From assembly GCA_009781185.1 (NCBI GenBank), contig WQYP01000001.1, forward strand, positions 21,148-85,147: 64,000 bases of DNA. The letters run 5' to 3'. Under the pieces are notes generated by a model, which was given only the letters and a program-made list of their open reading frames with translations, searched no databases and had not been told where the DNA came from. The translations under genes and the position numbers were made by a program. This DNA is from Phycisphaerales bacterium (GTDB taxonomy: Bacteria; Planctomycetota; Phycisphaerae; WQYP01). This document shows positions 26,071 through 35,501 of this stretch, piece after piece (within the stretch, counting starts at the first letter, position 1; each line of letters begins with the position of its first letter).

Positions 26071-27795
26071 ATGGAATTACGACCTTATCAGAAAGAGGCC
26101 GTCGAGGCGGTCTATGCGCATCTGCGTGGGCGGGACGACAATCCTTGTGTCGTCCTGCCCACGGCGGCGGGCAAGACGCCATGCATCGCGACGATCTGCC
26201 GCGATGTCGTGCATTTGTGGAGTGGGCGGGTGTTGGTGCTGGCGCATGTGAAGGAGTTGTTGGCGCAGGCGGTCGACAAGCTGCATGCGATGGCACCGGA
26301 TTTATGGATGAATATCGGGGTGTATTCGGCGGGGCTTTCTAAACGAGACACCACGCAGCCGATTCTTGTGGCGGGGATTCAGTCGGTTTATCAGAAGGCG
26401 AAGGAACTGGGGCGGTTCGATCTGGTTATCGTGGACGAGGCTCATTTGATTCCGATGGAAGGCGACGGGATGTATCGGCGTTTTTTGGATGACGCCCGAT
26501 CCCTCAATCCTCAGTTGCGGGTGATTGGTTTGACGGCGACGCCGTTTCGTCTTTCGTCAGGGCCGATTTGCGTACCACCGCCAGAGGGGATTCTTAACAG
26601 CATTTGTTACGAGATCGGGGTGCGGGAGTTGATTGCCGCTGGCTATATCTCGAAGCTCAAAAGCAAAAGTGGGAAATTCAAGGCGAACACCGATGGGCTG
26701 CATATCCGGGGCGGTGAGTTTGTGCCCGCGGAAGTTGAAACGTTGATGAACCAGGACGGGCTGGTCTACTCGGCGTGTAAGGAAATCGTCGAGCAAGTTC
26801 GTAGCGGCAATCGCAAGGCATGTTTGATCTTCGCGTCGAGTGTGAAGCATGGGCAGCACGTTGCCAAAACCATCGAGCAGGTTGCCGGTGAAGAATGCGG
26901 CTTTGTTGATGGTGAGACATCCGGCATCTTTCGTGACCAGATTCTTCGGCGGTTCCGCGAGGGGCAGTTGCGATATCTGGCGAACGTGAACGTGCTGACC
27001 ACTGGTTTCGATGCGCCGAATGTGGATTGTGTGGTTCTGCTGCGACCGACGATGTCGCCGGGACTCTATTACCAGATGGTCGGGAGGGGTTTTCGGTTGG
27101 CTCCCGGTAAAGCCGACTGTCTGGTTCTGGACTTTAGCGGCAACGTTCTGCGTCACGGGCCGGTGGATCAGATCCGAGTTCACGATCCGGCGGCAAAGCG
27201 CTTCGGCCCGCAAGGACGACCAGCGAAAGAGTGTCCATCCTGCCAGGCGTTGATTGCCACGGGGTACGCGACCTGTCCAGAGTGCGGCTTTGTATTCCCG
27301 CCGTCGGAGCGGGATCGGCACGAAGCCGAAGCTGGCACCGCTGGGATACTTTCCGGCGAAATCACAGACGCCGAGTACGAGGTGCGAAACGTTAATTACA
27401 GCGTGCATGTAAAACGTGATGCCCACGAGAACGCACCGCGAACGCTACGGGTCGATTACGAGATTGGTTACTACCTGTACAAATCCGAGTGGGTTTGTTT
27501 GGAGCACAAAGGATACGCACGGCAGAAGGCTGAAGCGTGGTGGCGGTTGCGATCCTGTGCGCCGGTGCCCAAGACGATTGAGGAAGCGGTAGCGCTGGCG
27601 GAATCCGGTGTGTTGGCGACGACGCTTGCGATCACTGTCCGTAACGTCGCCGGGGAGAAGTTTGATCGCATTGTTGATTGTGTGTTGGGGGCGAAGCCGG
27701 AGTTGGAGGCTGCTGTTGTCGCCGACGCGCCGGACGAGTCGTGGGATGAGAGTTTGCCGTTACCGATGCAACCAGAAGATGAAATTCCTTTTTAG
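26071..27795 (+). CDS. DEAD/DEAH-box (superfamily 2) helicase
   Basis: ELRPYQKEAVEAV, LPTAAGKTPCIA, IVDEAHLIP, GLTATPFRL, TGFDAPNVDCVVLLRPTMSPGLYYQMVGRGFR; zinc-ribbon CPSC..CPEC. Confidence 0.94.
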   Translation: MELRPYQKEAVEAVYAHLRGRDDNPCVVLPTAAGKTPCIATICRDVVHLWSGRVLVLAHVKELLAQAVDKLHAMAPDLWMNIGVYSAGLSKRDTTQPILVAGIQSVYQKAKELGRFDLVIVDEAHLIPMEGDGMYRRFLDDARSLNPQLRVIGLTATPFRLSSGPICVPPPEGILNSICYEIGVRELIAAGYISKLKSKSGKFKANTDGLHIRGGEFVPAEVETLMNQDGLVYSACKEIVEQVRSGNRKACLIFASSVKHGQHVAKTIEQVAGEECGFVDGETSGIFRDQILRRFREGQLRYLANVNVLTTGFDAPNVDCVVLLRPTMSPGLYYQMVGRGFRLAPGKADCLVLDFSGNVLRHGPVDQIRVHDPAAKRFGPQGRPAKECPSCQALIATGYATCPECGFVFPPSERDRHEAEAGTAGILSGEITDAEYEVRNVNYSVHVKRDAHENAPRTLRVDYEIGYYLYKSEWVCLEHKGYARQKAEAWWRLRSCAPVPKTIEEAVALAESGVLATTLAITVRNVAGEKFDRIVDCVLGAKPELEAAVVADAPDESWDESLPLPMQPEDEIPF

Positions 27796-27807
27796 TAGGA
27801 GATCAAT

Positions 27808-28308
27808 ATGCAGGAAATAGCAGAAAAACGTACCGGACTCACTTTTGAGGAAGCGGTCGAATTGAGACGCAAAGTGTCGTTTCCAATGACGAGGGCGGAG
27901 GCGAACGAGCACTTACGTTCGCGTGGTTACGACTGCCACCCGGTGATGCTCAAGGCGATGGTCGAGCACGAGGTTGTGAAGCCGATCCATCCGAAAGTCT
28001 GGATGCAGAAGGATGTGGAGGATGCTGCCGAGCATATCGAGGATTGCGGTCTTTTCACGCCATATGCTGAGATGTGCGAGGCGTTGGGATGTCGTTATGC
28101 GGATTTCCTGCGGGCTCTGAAGGCGGCGGCTGAACGCGAGTCGGCGAAGTACGGGCAGGACGTGCCAGCACGCGATCATTATTTCGTGATGCATCGGATG
28201 CCGCCGCGTGGGGAGGGTGGTGCTGATGGCGTCGTTAAACCGGCGGTGCTCACGTTCACGCTCTGTGCCGACATTCGTGAACGACTCGAACGCGGCGAAC
28301 CTCTCTGA
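27808..28308 (+). CDS. Hypothetical phage protein
   Basis: 166 aa ORF, codirectional, RBS aggag upstream. Confidence 0.55.
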   Translation: MQEIAEKRTGLTFEEAVELRRKVSFPMTRAEANEHLRSRGYDCHPVMLKAMVEHEVVKPIHPKVWMQKDVEDAAEHIEDCGLFTPYAEMCEALGCRYADFLRALKAAAERESAKYGQDVPARDHYFVMHRMPPRGEGGADGVVKPAVLTFTLCADIRERLERGEPL

Positions 28309-28413
28309 TCCCCCCCCAGTTCCAAAACAGTAACCGTTCGCTGTGGTCTTCGCCTGGCGGGCGGGGCGAGGGCCGCAATGTGTTTCATCCGTCCGAAAAA
28401 TTGAGGAATAGCA

Positions 28414-28623
28414 ATGAGTCTAACTTTACAAGAGACGACGATTCCGTTGCCGATGCCTGTGCCCAGTGCATCACCAGAACCCAACCTGGTCACGATGCCC
28501 GCTCCGATGCGGTTGCTGCCGCCGTCGCAGGGGCCGTGCTGTTATCAGTGCGGCGGTGCGACTATCCGGAACGGAACTTGTTACGTCTGCACGGGCTGTG
28601 GAGCGACGAGCGGGTGTTCATGA
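28414..28623 (+). CDS. Small zinc-ribbon protein resembling the ribonucleotide reductase (NrdJ) C-terminal ribbon
   Basis: CCYQCGGATIRNGTCYVCTGCGATSGCS. Confidence 0.55.
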   Translation: MSLTLQETTIPLPMPVPSASPEPNLVTMPAPMRLLPPSQGPCCYQCGGATIRNGTCYVCTGCGATSGCS

Positions 28624-28634
28624 GGTTTTCCTGA

Positions 28635-30701
28635 GTGATTGAAGTTGCCAGACAATATCAGCAGGCGGGACTGTCCGTGCTGCCAGCGAACCGGAGCGAA
28701 AAGCGGCCGGCGCTGGCAGGGTGGAAGGATTACCAGTCCCGCCTACCGACGGAGGCGGAGGTGATGGCGTGGTTCGCCAACGCACATGATGCGCTGTGTC
28801 TGGTGACGGGGGCGGTGTCGGGGAATCTCGAACTGCTCGACTTCGACAATGGCGGTGAGCTTTTCAGTCGCTGGGCCGAACTGGTCGAGGCGGAGATGCC
28901 GGGGCTGATGGGGCGGTTGGTGATTGAGACTTCACAGTCCGGGGGTTGGCACGTTTTATACCGCTGCACGGAAAAGGTCTGCGGCAGCATTCATTTAGCA
29001 CAGCGCATTGTTTCGGTACCTGACGACAACCCTATCGCGTTTGCCGGCAAACCCTACAAACCGCGGCGCAACGCAGCCGGTGGTTGGGAAGTCATCCTGA
29101 CCTTGATCGAGACTCGCGGCGAGGGCGGATTATTCCTGTGTCATCCCACGCCGGGCTATGAGATGCAGCAGGGGGAGATTGAGGATCTGCCGGTACTGAC
29201 GGCGGAAGAGCGGGACGTGCTGCTCGAAGCGGCGTGGTCGCTCAATGAGTTGATTCCGTCGCCGGTGGCGGTGCCGTCCGATCCGCAACCTCACAATCAC
29301 GGTGAACGCCCCGGCGATGCTTTCAATGCGAGGGGGGATGTTACCGGCTTACTCGTTCAGCATGGCTGGACGCTGGTCCGTGACGGGGAGAATCAATACT
29401 GGCGACGGCCCGGCAAGAACAAGGGGTGGAGCGCTACACTCAAGGATCGCGTCTTCTACGTGTTCTCATCGAACGCTGCGCCGTTCGACGGTCCCAAGGC
29501 TTACGGGCCTTTCGCTGTCTACACGATGCTTGAACACAACGGTGATTACACCAAGGCCGCATCGACGCTGCGGACGCAAGGATACGGTTCAACACCCTCG
29601 CCGTCGTCTTCACCGCCGTCAGCGTCGTCACCGCCGTCGTCGTCGTTCGACGGTACAACGTCCGCGCTGCTCCCCCAGCCCTTGAGCGTTCGCGCTCTCA
29701 TGAGCAAATATCCCAATCTGCGCCCGCCAATTCTGCACGGCTTACTGAGGGAGGGGGAGACGATGAATCTGATCTCGGCTCCGAAGGCGGGGAAATCATG
29801 GCTCGCCACGGATTTGGCTATCTGTGTGGCTACGGGCCGAGATTGGTTGGGGCAGTTCGGCTGCGAACGCGGTGAAGTGTTGATTCTCGATAACGAGTTG
29901 CACGGCGAAACGTCCGCGAACCGAATCCCAAAGGTCGCCAACGCTCGCGGTATTCCCATCGACTCCTACGCCGATCATGTGCATGTGGAGAACCTACGCG
30001 GGCGTCAGCAGGACGTGTTCTCGCTGGCGACGTATTTTCAGGCGTTAAAGCCGGGGCGGTTCAAAATCATCATCCTTGATGCGTTTTACCGCTTCATGCC
30101 GCGTGATATGGATGAGAACGACAACGGCACTATGGCCAATTTATACAACCACATCGACCGATACGCTGATTTGCTCCGCTGTTCGTTCGTCCTGATCCAC
30201 CATACGACCAAGGGGAATCAGTCCGGCAAATCTGTTACTGACGTTGGTGCGGGAGCTGGTAGTCAAAGCCGCGCCACCGACACGCATATGGTTTTGCGGC
30301 CTCACGATGAGGAGGATGCCGTCGTGCTCGACGCCGCTGTGCGGTCATGGCCGCCGGTCGCGCCACGTTGTCTTCGCTGGTCATACCCGATCTGGAGTCC
30401 CGCTGACGAACTCAATCCTGAAGAACTTCGTGTGGACAAGGGAAAGAAGAAGGCTGAGAAGAAAGAGCAGTGGACGCCCCAAGCATTTGTTGACGCCTTC
30501 ATTGATGACCAGCCCGTCACGCGTTCGGCGATTCTTACCAAAGCGATAGACGCCGGTTTGTCGCGCTGGTTGGCGGACAATTTACTACGCGCCGCGGACG
30601 CAGATTTACTCGTCACACGGCACGGAGAAGGAAAACGTGGCCAACCTTGCACCTATACCTCTGCCAAATTGGCAGGAAGTACAGAAGGAGAATTGCTATG
30701 A
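28635..30701 (+). CDS. Prim-pol primase fused to AAA (RepA-like) helicase
   Basis: LSVLPANRSEKRPALAGWKDYQ; GNLELLDFDNGGELF; LISAPKAGKSWLATDLAICVATGRDWLGQFGCERGEVLILDNELH; VLIHHTTKGNQSGKSVTDVGAGAGSQSRATDTHMVLR. Confidence 0.88.
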   Translation: MIEVARQYQQAGLSVLPANRSEKRPALAGWKDYQSRLPTEAEVMAWFANAHDALCLVTGAVSGNLELLDFDNGGELFSRWAELVEAEMPGLMGRLVIETSQSGGWHVLYRCTEKVCGSIHLAQRIVSVPDDNPIAFAGKPYKPRRNAAGGWEVILTLIETRGEGGLFLCHPTPGYEMQQGEIEDLPVLTAEERDVLLEAAWSLNELIPSPVAVPSDPQPHNHGERPGDAFNARGDVTGLLVQHGWTLVRDGENQYWRRPGKNKGWSATLKDRVFYVFSSNAAPFDGPKAYGPFAVYTMLEHNGDYTKAASTLRTQGYGSTPSPSSSPPSASSPPSSSFDGTTSALLPQPLSVRALMSKYPNLRPPILHGLLREGETMNLISAPKAGKSWLATDLAICVATGRDWLGQFGCERGEVLILDNELHGETSANRIPKVANARGIPIDSYADHVHVENLRGRQQDVFSLATYFQALKPGRFKIIILDAFYRFMPRDMDENDNGTMANLYNHIDRYADLLRCSFVLIHHTTKGNQSGKSVTDVGAGAGSQSRATDTHMVLRPHDEEDAVVLDAAVRSWPPVAPRCLRWSYPIWSPADELNPEELRVDKGKKKAEKKEQWTPQAFVDAFIDDQPVTRSAILTKAIDAGLSRWLADNLLRAADADLLVTRHGEGKRGQPCTYTSAKLAGSTEGELL

Positions 30702-30807
30702 ATTTATATAGTTCGCAGGTCCGCTTTACTTCATCAAACATCGCAAACGCATTCAATTTACATGATGCGTTTTGCGTCCGAAATATAGCATGTTTACTGA
30801 AAATCAT

Positions 30808-30977
30808 ATTCGTTTTGTGGATTCGTTTTGCGCACAAAACGAATCCGAACGCGCGGGGATTCAATTCGTTTTGTGCGCCCCCTAAAGGGGAGCGCACAAA
30901 ACGAATCGAATCTGGTCCCGCGCGTAGCAAAACAAAACGAGTCACAAAACGAATACAAAACGAATCGCAAAACGAAT
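30808..30977. repeat. Iteron-like array of CAAAACGAAT, candidate replication origin
   Basis: Nine copies (30808, 30821, 30835, 30864, 30897, 30933[gagt variant], 30945, 30956, 30968) in both orientations. Confidence 0.7.
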
Positions 30978-31293
30978 TCCCACCCCCCGATAGACCGGCC
31001 CCAGTTCGCACACGTTTGCCCCGTGTCGCGTCGGTGGAGACGAGTTGGCCAACGACGCCAATTCGCGAGATCGACGCGTCGTGTCGCCAACGAACGCGAC
31101 TGCCAAAAATGTCTGCCGTTTTGGCATATGTCCATAAAAAAAATGGTTCCTCCCTGGCGATCATGTCTCATGCTTGCGAGGGGAATGGTCGGAAGCCAGC
31201 TTTTTGTTTGTTGCGCGTAGCGAACATCGAAATATCCGCCTGATTTTGGCTCTGTGAATCTTGAAACCGCGTTTTTATCGGGAGGTCCGCATA

Positions 31294-31584
31294 ATGAACA
31301 TCATTACTCGTCATAGCGGCCAACCACTCACGATTTTGAGCCTTTGGTGCGGTCGCTGTGGTGAGCATCGCGTCGCTGGGCGCGGGGAACATTGCTCACG
31401 TTGTCGAGCCATCCCGCGTTTGGAAGACTTCGCTTGCGGGGTGTGCGGTAGGCCAGCATCGACCTTTTGGATCTATGGCCATCGTTGCCAACAGCACCAG
31501 GGCGTTCGTATTCCGAGTCAGCAGATCGGAGGAGGGACCGACTTCGTCGGATGCGTCAGCGCACTTTTATGTCGTAAATCTTGA
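31294..31584 (+). CDS. Small Cys-rich (zinc-ribbon) hypothetical protein
   Basis: LWCGRCGEHRVAGRGEHCSRCRAIPRLEDFACGVCG. Confidence 0.5.
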   Translation: MNIITRHSGQPLTILSLWCGRCGEHRVAGRGEHCSRCRAIPRLEDFACGVCGRPASTFWIYGHRCQQHQGVRIPSQQIGGGTDFVGCVSALLCRKS

Positions 31585-31624
31585 ACTACGTATTTTGAAA
31601 CATTGTTCTTACTGGAGACAAAAA

Positions 31625-33007
31625 ATGAACATCGAATTACGCGAGATTGATACGATTCATCCCTACCCCGGCAACCCGCGACAGAACGATGAAGCGGTGG
31701 ATGCTGTGGCGGCGAGTTTGAAGGAGTTTGGGTTTCGCCAGCCGATTGTGGTGGACGCTGAGGGGGTGATCGTCGTCGGACACACCCGGTACAAGGCGGC
31801 ACAGAAGCTCGGATTGACGCAGGTGCCGGTGCATGTTGCGGCGGACCTCACGCTGGCGCAGGCAAAGGCCTATCGCATCGCCGATAACGCCACAAATGAA
31901 ATTGCGGAGTGGAATTACGAATTGTTGCCGATTGAGTTGACGGCGCTGAAGGACATGAATTTCGAGCTGGGGTTGTTGGGTTTTGACCAGGAAGAACTCA
32001 AGCGGATCATGTCCGGCGATGTGCAGGAAGGCTTGACCGATCCGGATGATATACCGGCTCCGCCGGACGAGGCGATCACGCAGCCCGGCGACTTGTGGAT
32101 ACTGGGCGATCATCGGTTACTCTGCGGGGATTCGAGTAAGCCGGAGGATCTCGACCGCCTGCTGGATGGCGCAACTATCGCATTAGTAAATACGGACCCG
32201 CCGTACAATGTGAAGGTCGAACCGCGTAGCAACAACGCTATCGCTGCGGGCCTCTCGTCGTTTGAGGCGACGCATCACCAGAAGCTGGATGTCGAGCGGC
32301 ATCCCGGCAAGGCGAAGCCGACGCAGAAAAAACTCCGAGCCAAGGATCGACCGCTCGCCAACGATTTCATGTCCGACGAAGACTTCGATGAAATGCTCGA
32401 CGCGTGGTTTGGCAATATCGCCCGTGTGCTCGTGCCCGGCGGCGGATTTTACATTTGGGGTGGTTATGCGAATTGTGCGAACTATCCGCCGGTTCTCAAG
32501 AAACATGAACTCTACTTTTCGCAGGCGCTTATTTGGGTGAAGGGACATCCGGTGCTGACGCGGAAAGATTTTATGGGGAACCATGAGTGGTGTTTTTACG
32601 GATGGCGCGAGGGCACGGGGCACAAATTCTACGGACCCAACAACGTGCCTGACGTGTGGGAGGTCAAGAAGGTCAATCCGCAGTCGATGATTCATTTGAC
32701 GGAAAAGCCGGTGGAGTTGGCGGTGCGGGCGATGCAATATTCGTCGCTGGCCGGTGAGAACGTGTTGGATTTGTTCGGCGGGAGCGGCAGCACGCTCATC
32801 GCTGCCGAGCAGACGGGGCGGCGGGCGTTTTTGATGGAGCTGGATGTTCTCTATTGCGACGTGATCGTTCAGAGGTGGGAGAAGCACACGGGTCGTAAGG
32901 CAACGCGGATTGCGGCCGCGCCGTCTGTGGTTACACCGCCTGCGGAGGACGCCTCGGCGGTCGACGCCCCTGTGGAAGATGCCGCTTCTGCGGAGGTGGT
33001 CGGATGA
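31625..33007 (+). CDS. ParB-domain DNA N4/N6 methyltransferase
   Basis: N-terminal ParB-like (IHPYPGNPRQNDEAVDAVAASLKEFGFRQPIVVD), NTDPPYNVKVE catalytic motif, NVLDLFGGSGSTLIAAEQTGR. Confidence 0.92.
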   Translation: MNIELREIDTIHPYPGNPRQNDEAVDAVAASLKEFGFRQPIVVDAEGVIVVGHTRYKAAQKLGLTQVPVHVAADLTLAQAKAYRIADNATNEIAEWNYELLPIELTALKDMNFELGLLGFDQEELKRIMSGDVQEGLTDPDDIPAPPDEAITQPGDLWILGDHRLLCGDSSKPEDLDRLLDGATIALVNTDPPYNVKVEPRSNNAIAAGLSSFEATHHQKLDVERHPGKAKPTQKKLRAKDRPLANDFMSDEDFDEMLDAWFGNIARVLVPGGGFYIWGGYANCANYPPVLKKHELYFSQALIWVKGHPVLTRKDFMGNHEWCFYGWREGTGHKFYGPNNVPDVWEVKKVNPQSMIHLTEKPVELAVRAMQYSSLAGENVLDLFGGSGSTLIAAEQTGRRAFLMELDVLYCDVIVQRWEKHTGRKATRIAAAPSVVTPPAEDASAVDAPVEDAASAEVVG

Positions 33008-33639
33008 ATCGTCGCGTGTTGAGTCTTTGCGACCATAGTGGAAATATGGTCCTCCCCTGGCTGGAGGCGGGCTATGAATGCTGGCTCGTCGATGTACGTC
33101 ATGAACCGGGCGAGCACCGTGACGGACTACTGGTGCGTGTCGGGGCGGATGTGCGGGACTGGTTGCCGCCGAGGATGGATTACGCCATCGCCTTTGCTTT
33201 TCCGCCTTGTACACACATGGCGGTTTCAGGTGCGAGGTGGTTCCGTCGCAAGGGGCTACGGGCGCTTTCGGAATCCATCGACATCTTTGGGGCGTGTGTG
33301 CAGCGGTGCCAGTGGACCGGTGCGCCATGGATGGTGGAGAATCCGGTGTCGGTGATTGCCAGCCATTTTCGCCGGCCAGATCACACGTTCGATCCCTGTG
33401 ATTACGGCGACCCTTGGCAAAAGAAAACGTGCTTGTGGGTGGGGAACGGATTTGTCATGCCGCCAAAGCGCCCGGTGAAACCAGAGGACGGGAATTGGAC
33501 TTTGAAGTTCTCGCCGTCACCGGAGCGGGGGAATCTTCGGAGTGTCACGCCGATGGGATTTGCGCGGGCGGTGTTTGCGGCGAATCATCCCACCACAAAA
33601 ACCCCAGCTGCGTTGGCTGGGGTGGGAGGTGTGAATTGA
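33004..33639 (+). CDS. C5 cytosine methyltransferase-like phage protein
   Basis: VLSLCDHSGNMVLPWLEAGYECWLVDV; AFAFPPCTHMAVSGARWF. Confidence 0.65.
   Translation: MNRRVLSLCDHSGNMVLPWLEAGYECWLVDVRHEPGEHRDGLLVRVGADVRDWLPPRMDYAIAFAFPPCTHMAVSGARWFRRKGLRALSESIDIFGACVQRCQWTGAPWMVENPVSVIASHFRRPDHTFDPCDYGDPWQKKTCLWVGNGFVMPPKRPVKPEDGNWTLKFSPSPERGNLRSVTPMGFARAVFAANHPTTKTPAALAGVGGVN
33601..33623. terminator. Hairpin between convergent genes
   Basis: accccagc-tgcgttg-gctggggt preceded by acaaaa. Confidence 0.65.
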
Positions 33640-33650
33640 AGATGCGTGAT

Positions 33651-34178
33651 TCAGTTCTTGGTTACGGCGGCGAAGAGGCCGCGACCAGTTTTTGTGAAGC
33701 GGCTCTCGCCGGGCTTGTCGTCGATCTCGCGTATCATCGCCGAATAAATCGTGCCTGCGGGTGTCTTGCCGGTGGTCTTCCAGAGGCCCTGGGCGAGCAT
33801 CGCGTCGACGATGGCTTGGCTGCTCATCGGTTCACCGCTGGCTTTGAGGACTTCGTAGGCGGCGTCGAGGCCGCTGGTTTTTTGGGGTTTTTGGGGCTTG
33901 GGAGTCGTGGTTTTCTTTTTGGTGGCGGGCGCGATGTCTTCGGCGAGGTTGCCGGTCTCGACGGCTTCGGCGGGAGTGTTGGCGGTGGTGTCGTTTTCCC
34001 CTGCTCCCCCCACTCCTCTTTGCATCGCGGCGCGTTTGGCGGCGGCGGCGGCTCGGGCGCTGGGTGTGGCGGCGGCGTCGATGTCGCGGAGGATTCGCTG
34101 CGTGACTCTCATGTTTTTGGGGCTGCGTGTTTTTTTTGTGGTTTTCTTGGCGTTCTTGGTGGTCTTGCTTTTCAACAT
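33651..34178 (-). CDS. HARE-HTH domain protein (HB1/ASXL-type winged helix) with low-complexity Lys/Ala linker
   Basis: GLDAAYEVLKASGEPMSSQAIVDAMLAQGLWKTTGKTPAGTIYSAMIREIDDKPGESRFTKTGRGLFA. Confidence 0.8.
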   Translation of the reverse strand: MLKSKTTKNAKKTTKKTRSPKNMRVTQRILRDIDAAATPSARAAAAAKRAAMQRGVGGAGENDTTANTPAEAVETGNLAEDIAPATKKKTTTPKPQKPQKTSGLDAAYEVLKASGEPMSSQAIVDAMLAQGLWKTTGKTPAGTIYSAMIREIDDKPGESRFTKTGRGLFAAVTKN

Positions 34179-34241
34179 GATAAGGTCTCCTGTAGCCTTG
34201 TTCCGGCTGGCCGGGCCGTTGGGGCGAATGCCCCGGTGAAT

Positions 34242-34264
34242 CGAGGCCCCAACGTGGGGCCTCG
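34242..34264. repeat. Perfect hairpin upstream of HARE-HTH gene
   Basis: cgaggcccca-acg-tggggcctcg. Confidence 0.8.
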
Positions 34265-34268
34265 TGAA

Positions 34269-34604
34269 TCAGTCTTTGAATCTCAGCAGTTCGCCGAAAA
34301 ATCCGAGCCTTTCGGATTCGGTCCCGACGCGTCCGTCGGTGCGGCGCTGGGCCTGGCTCGCTACGTCGAAGAGTTCTTCGTCGCTGGCGGTGGCAGGGAG
34401 TTCCCAAACCTTCCAGGCTTCCTCGCCGCGTCCCCCTCCAGCGGGGTCGCGGAGGATGCTGTCAATGCGGATCGTGTCGCTTCCACGCAGCCGTTCGATT
34501 TTGAGGTGGCCGGTGTCTCCGCTCAGGTCTATCCGTTCGATACGCATGGTCGTGTTCCTTTGAAATCTGGTTTCGTTGTTCTGTTTGTCGTTGGTCGTTT
34601 TCAT
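34269..34604 (-). CDS. Hypothetical phage protein
   Basis: 111 aa; RBS aaggaagg before ATG; alternative start MRIERIDL at 34547. Confidence 0.5.
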   Translation of the reverse strand: MKTTNDKQNNETRFQRNTTMRIERIDLSGDTGHLKIERLRGSDTIRIDSILRDPAGGGRGEEAWKVWELPATASDEELFDVASQAQRRTDGRVGTESERLGFFGELLRFKD

Positions 34605-34625
34605 CCACGCCTTCCTTATTTATTA

Positions 34626-34677
34626 TCGCATGTACATAATACAATGAGTTTGCGGCGCATCAAGTTGAATCCATATT
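34626..34677 (-). promoter_or_regulatory. Duplicated promoter/operator box, copy A
   Basis: tcgcatgtacataatacaatg-N11-catcaagttgaatccatattt; minus-strand -35 TTGATG, 16 bp, -10 TATTAT. Confidence 0.75.
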
Positions 34678-34712
34678 TGGTTCGTGGTTTTTTCATGATT
34701 TTTCGCTGCTTT

Positions 34713-35423
34713 TCAGGGGTTAACATGGTGAAGCTGTACGTCTTCCGGGACCAGCGTGATTTGCTGGCCGTCCTGGACGAGTTGGCCGTTTCGGTAGGCC
34801 ATCACGCAGGTGGAGCCGTCGGCGACGCCATGCACTTTGCCGGGCAAGCCTTCGGGGAGACTGGCGAGGTAGCAGCCATCAGGATCGTAGCCGAAGCACA
34901 GTGGCCTGCCCCGGCGTACTATCAGCAATCGCGCTGGGTTGCGCCAAACTCCCAGAATCGCCTGATCGCCCAAGGTTTGGTTGGCCGTCCATGCGGCTCG
35001 CTGCGCGACGGTGCCGGAGCAGCGTTTCATCAGCAGGCCGAGGATTTCGCTGTCGCACTGGCTTTGCGGATGCAGGCTGTAGTGGCGGACCAGATGGTCG
35101 TGGTTGAAGACGACGCCGTTGTGGACGATTTCGCCGCGACCGGCGGGGTGGGGGTGGTTGTTGCGGTTGTCGGCGGGGGAGCCGTGCGTGGCGAAGCGGC
35201 AGTGGCCGACGAGGACGACGGCGTTACGGCATTGCTCAAGGTCGTCGAGATAATTTTGCGCCGGGCCTTGGCGTTTGTATGTGTGAATGATGCCGCGATG
35301 GTTGAGCCAGGCGAGGCCGAAGGCGTGTTCGCCGCGTGTCTGCGTCCGCAGCGCCAGGCGGCGAAGTCTGGCGATATCCGGGCCTTTTCCTTCGCGTGTA
35401 ATGAATCCGAAAACTCCGCACAT
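34713..35423 (-). CDS. Class II glutamine amidotransferase (GATase)
   Basis: MCGVFGFITREGKGPDIARLRRLALRTQTRGEHAFGLAW; VLVGHCRFATHGSPADNRNNHPH. Confidence 0.9.
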   Translation of the reverse strand: MCGVFGFITREGKGPDIARLRRLALRTQTRGEHAFGLAWLNHRGIIHTYKRQGPAQNYLDDLEQCRNAVVLVGHCRFATHGSPADNRNNHPHPAGRGEIVHNGVVFNHDHLVRHYSLHPQSQCDSEILGLLMKRCSGTVAQRAAWTANQTLGDQAILGVWRNPARLLIVRRGRPLCFGYDPDGCYLASLPEGLPGKVHGVADGSTCVMAYRNGQLVQDGQQITLVPEDVQLHHVNP

Positions 35424-35501
35424 GGTCATCTCCTGTTTCAAAAATCCCTGTTCCAAAAAGCCCGGAGCCATCCGCTCCGGGCGGGAGTAAAAAAATCTGC
35501 T

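Noticed and set aside
30647-31243. 198-aa ORF covering the iteron region
   Set aside because: Translation is repeat-driven (KRIESGPARSKTKRVTKRIQNESQNE) with no domain-like pattern; it overlaps the prim-pol gene end, and the iteron array explains the sequence better.
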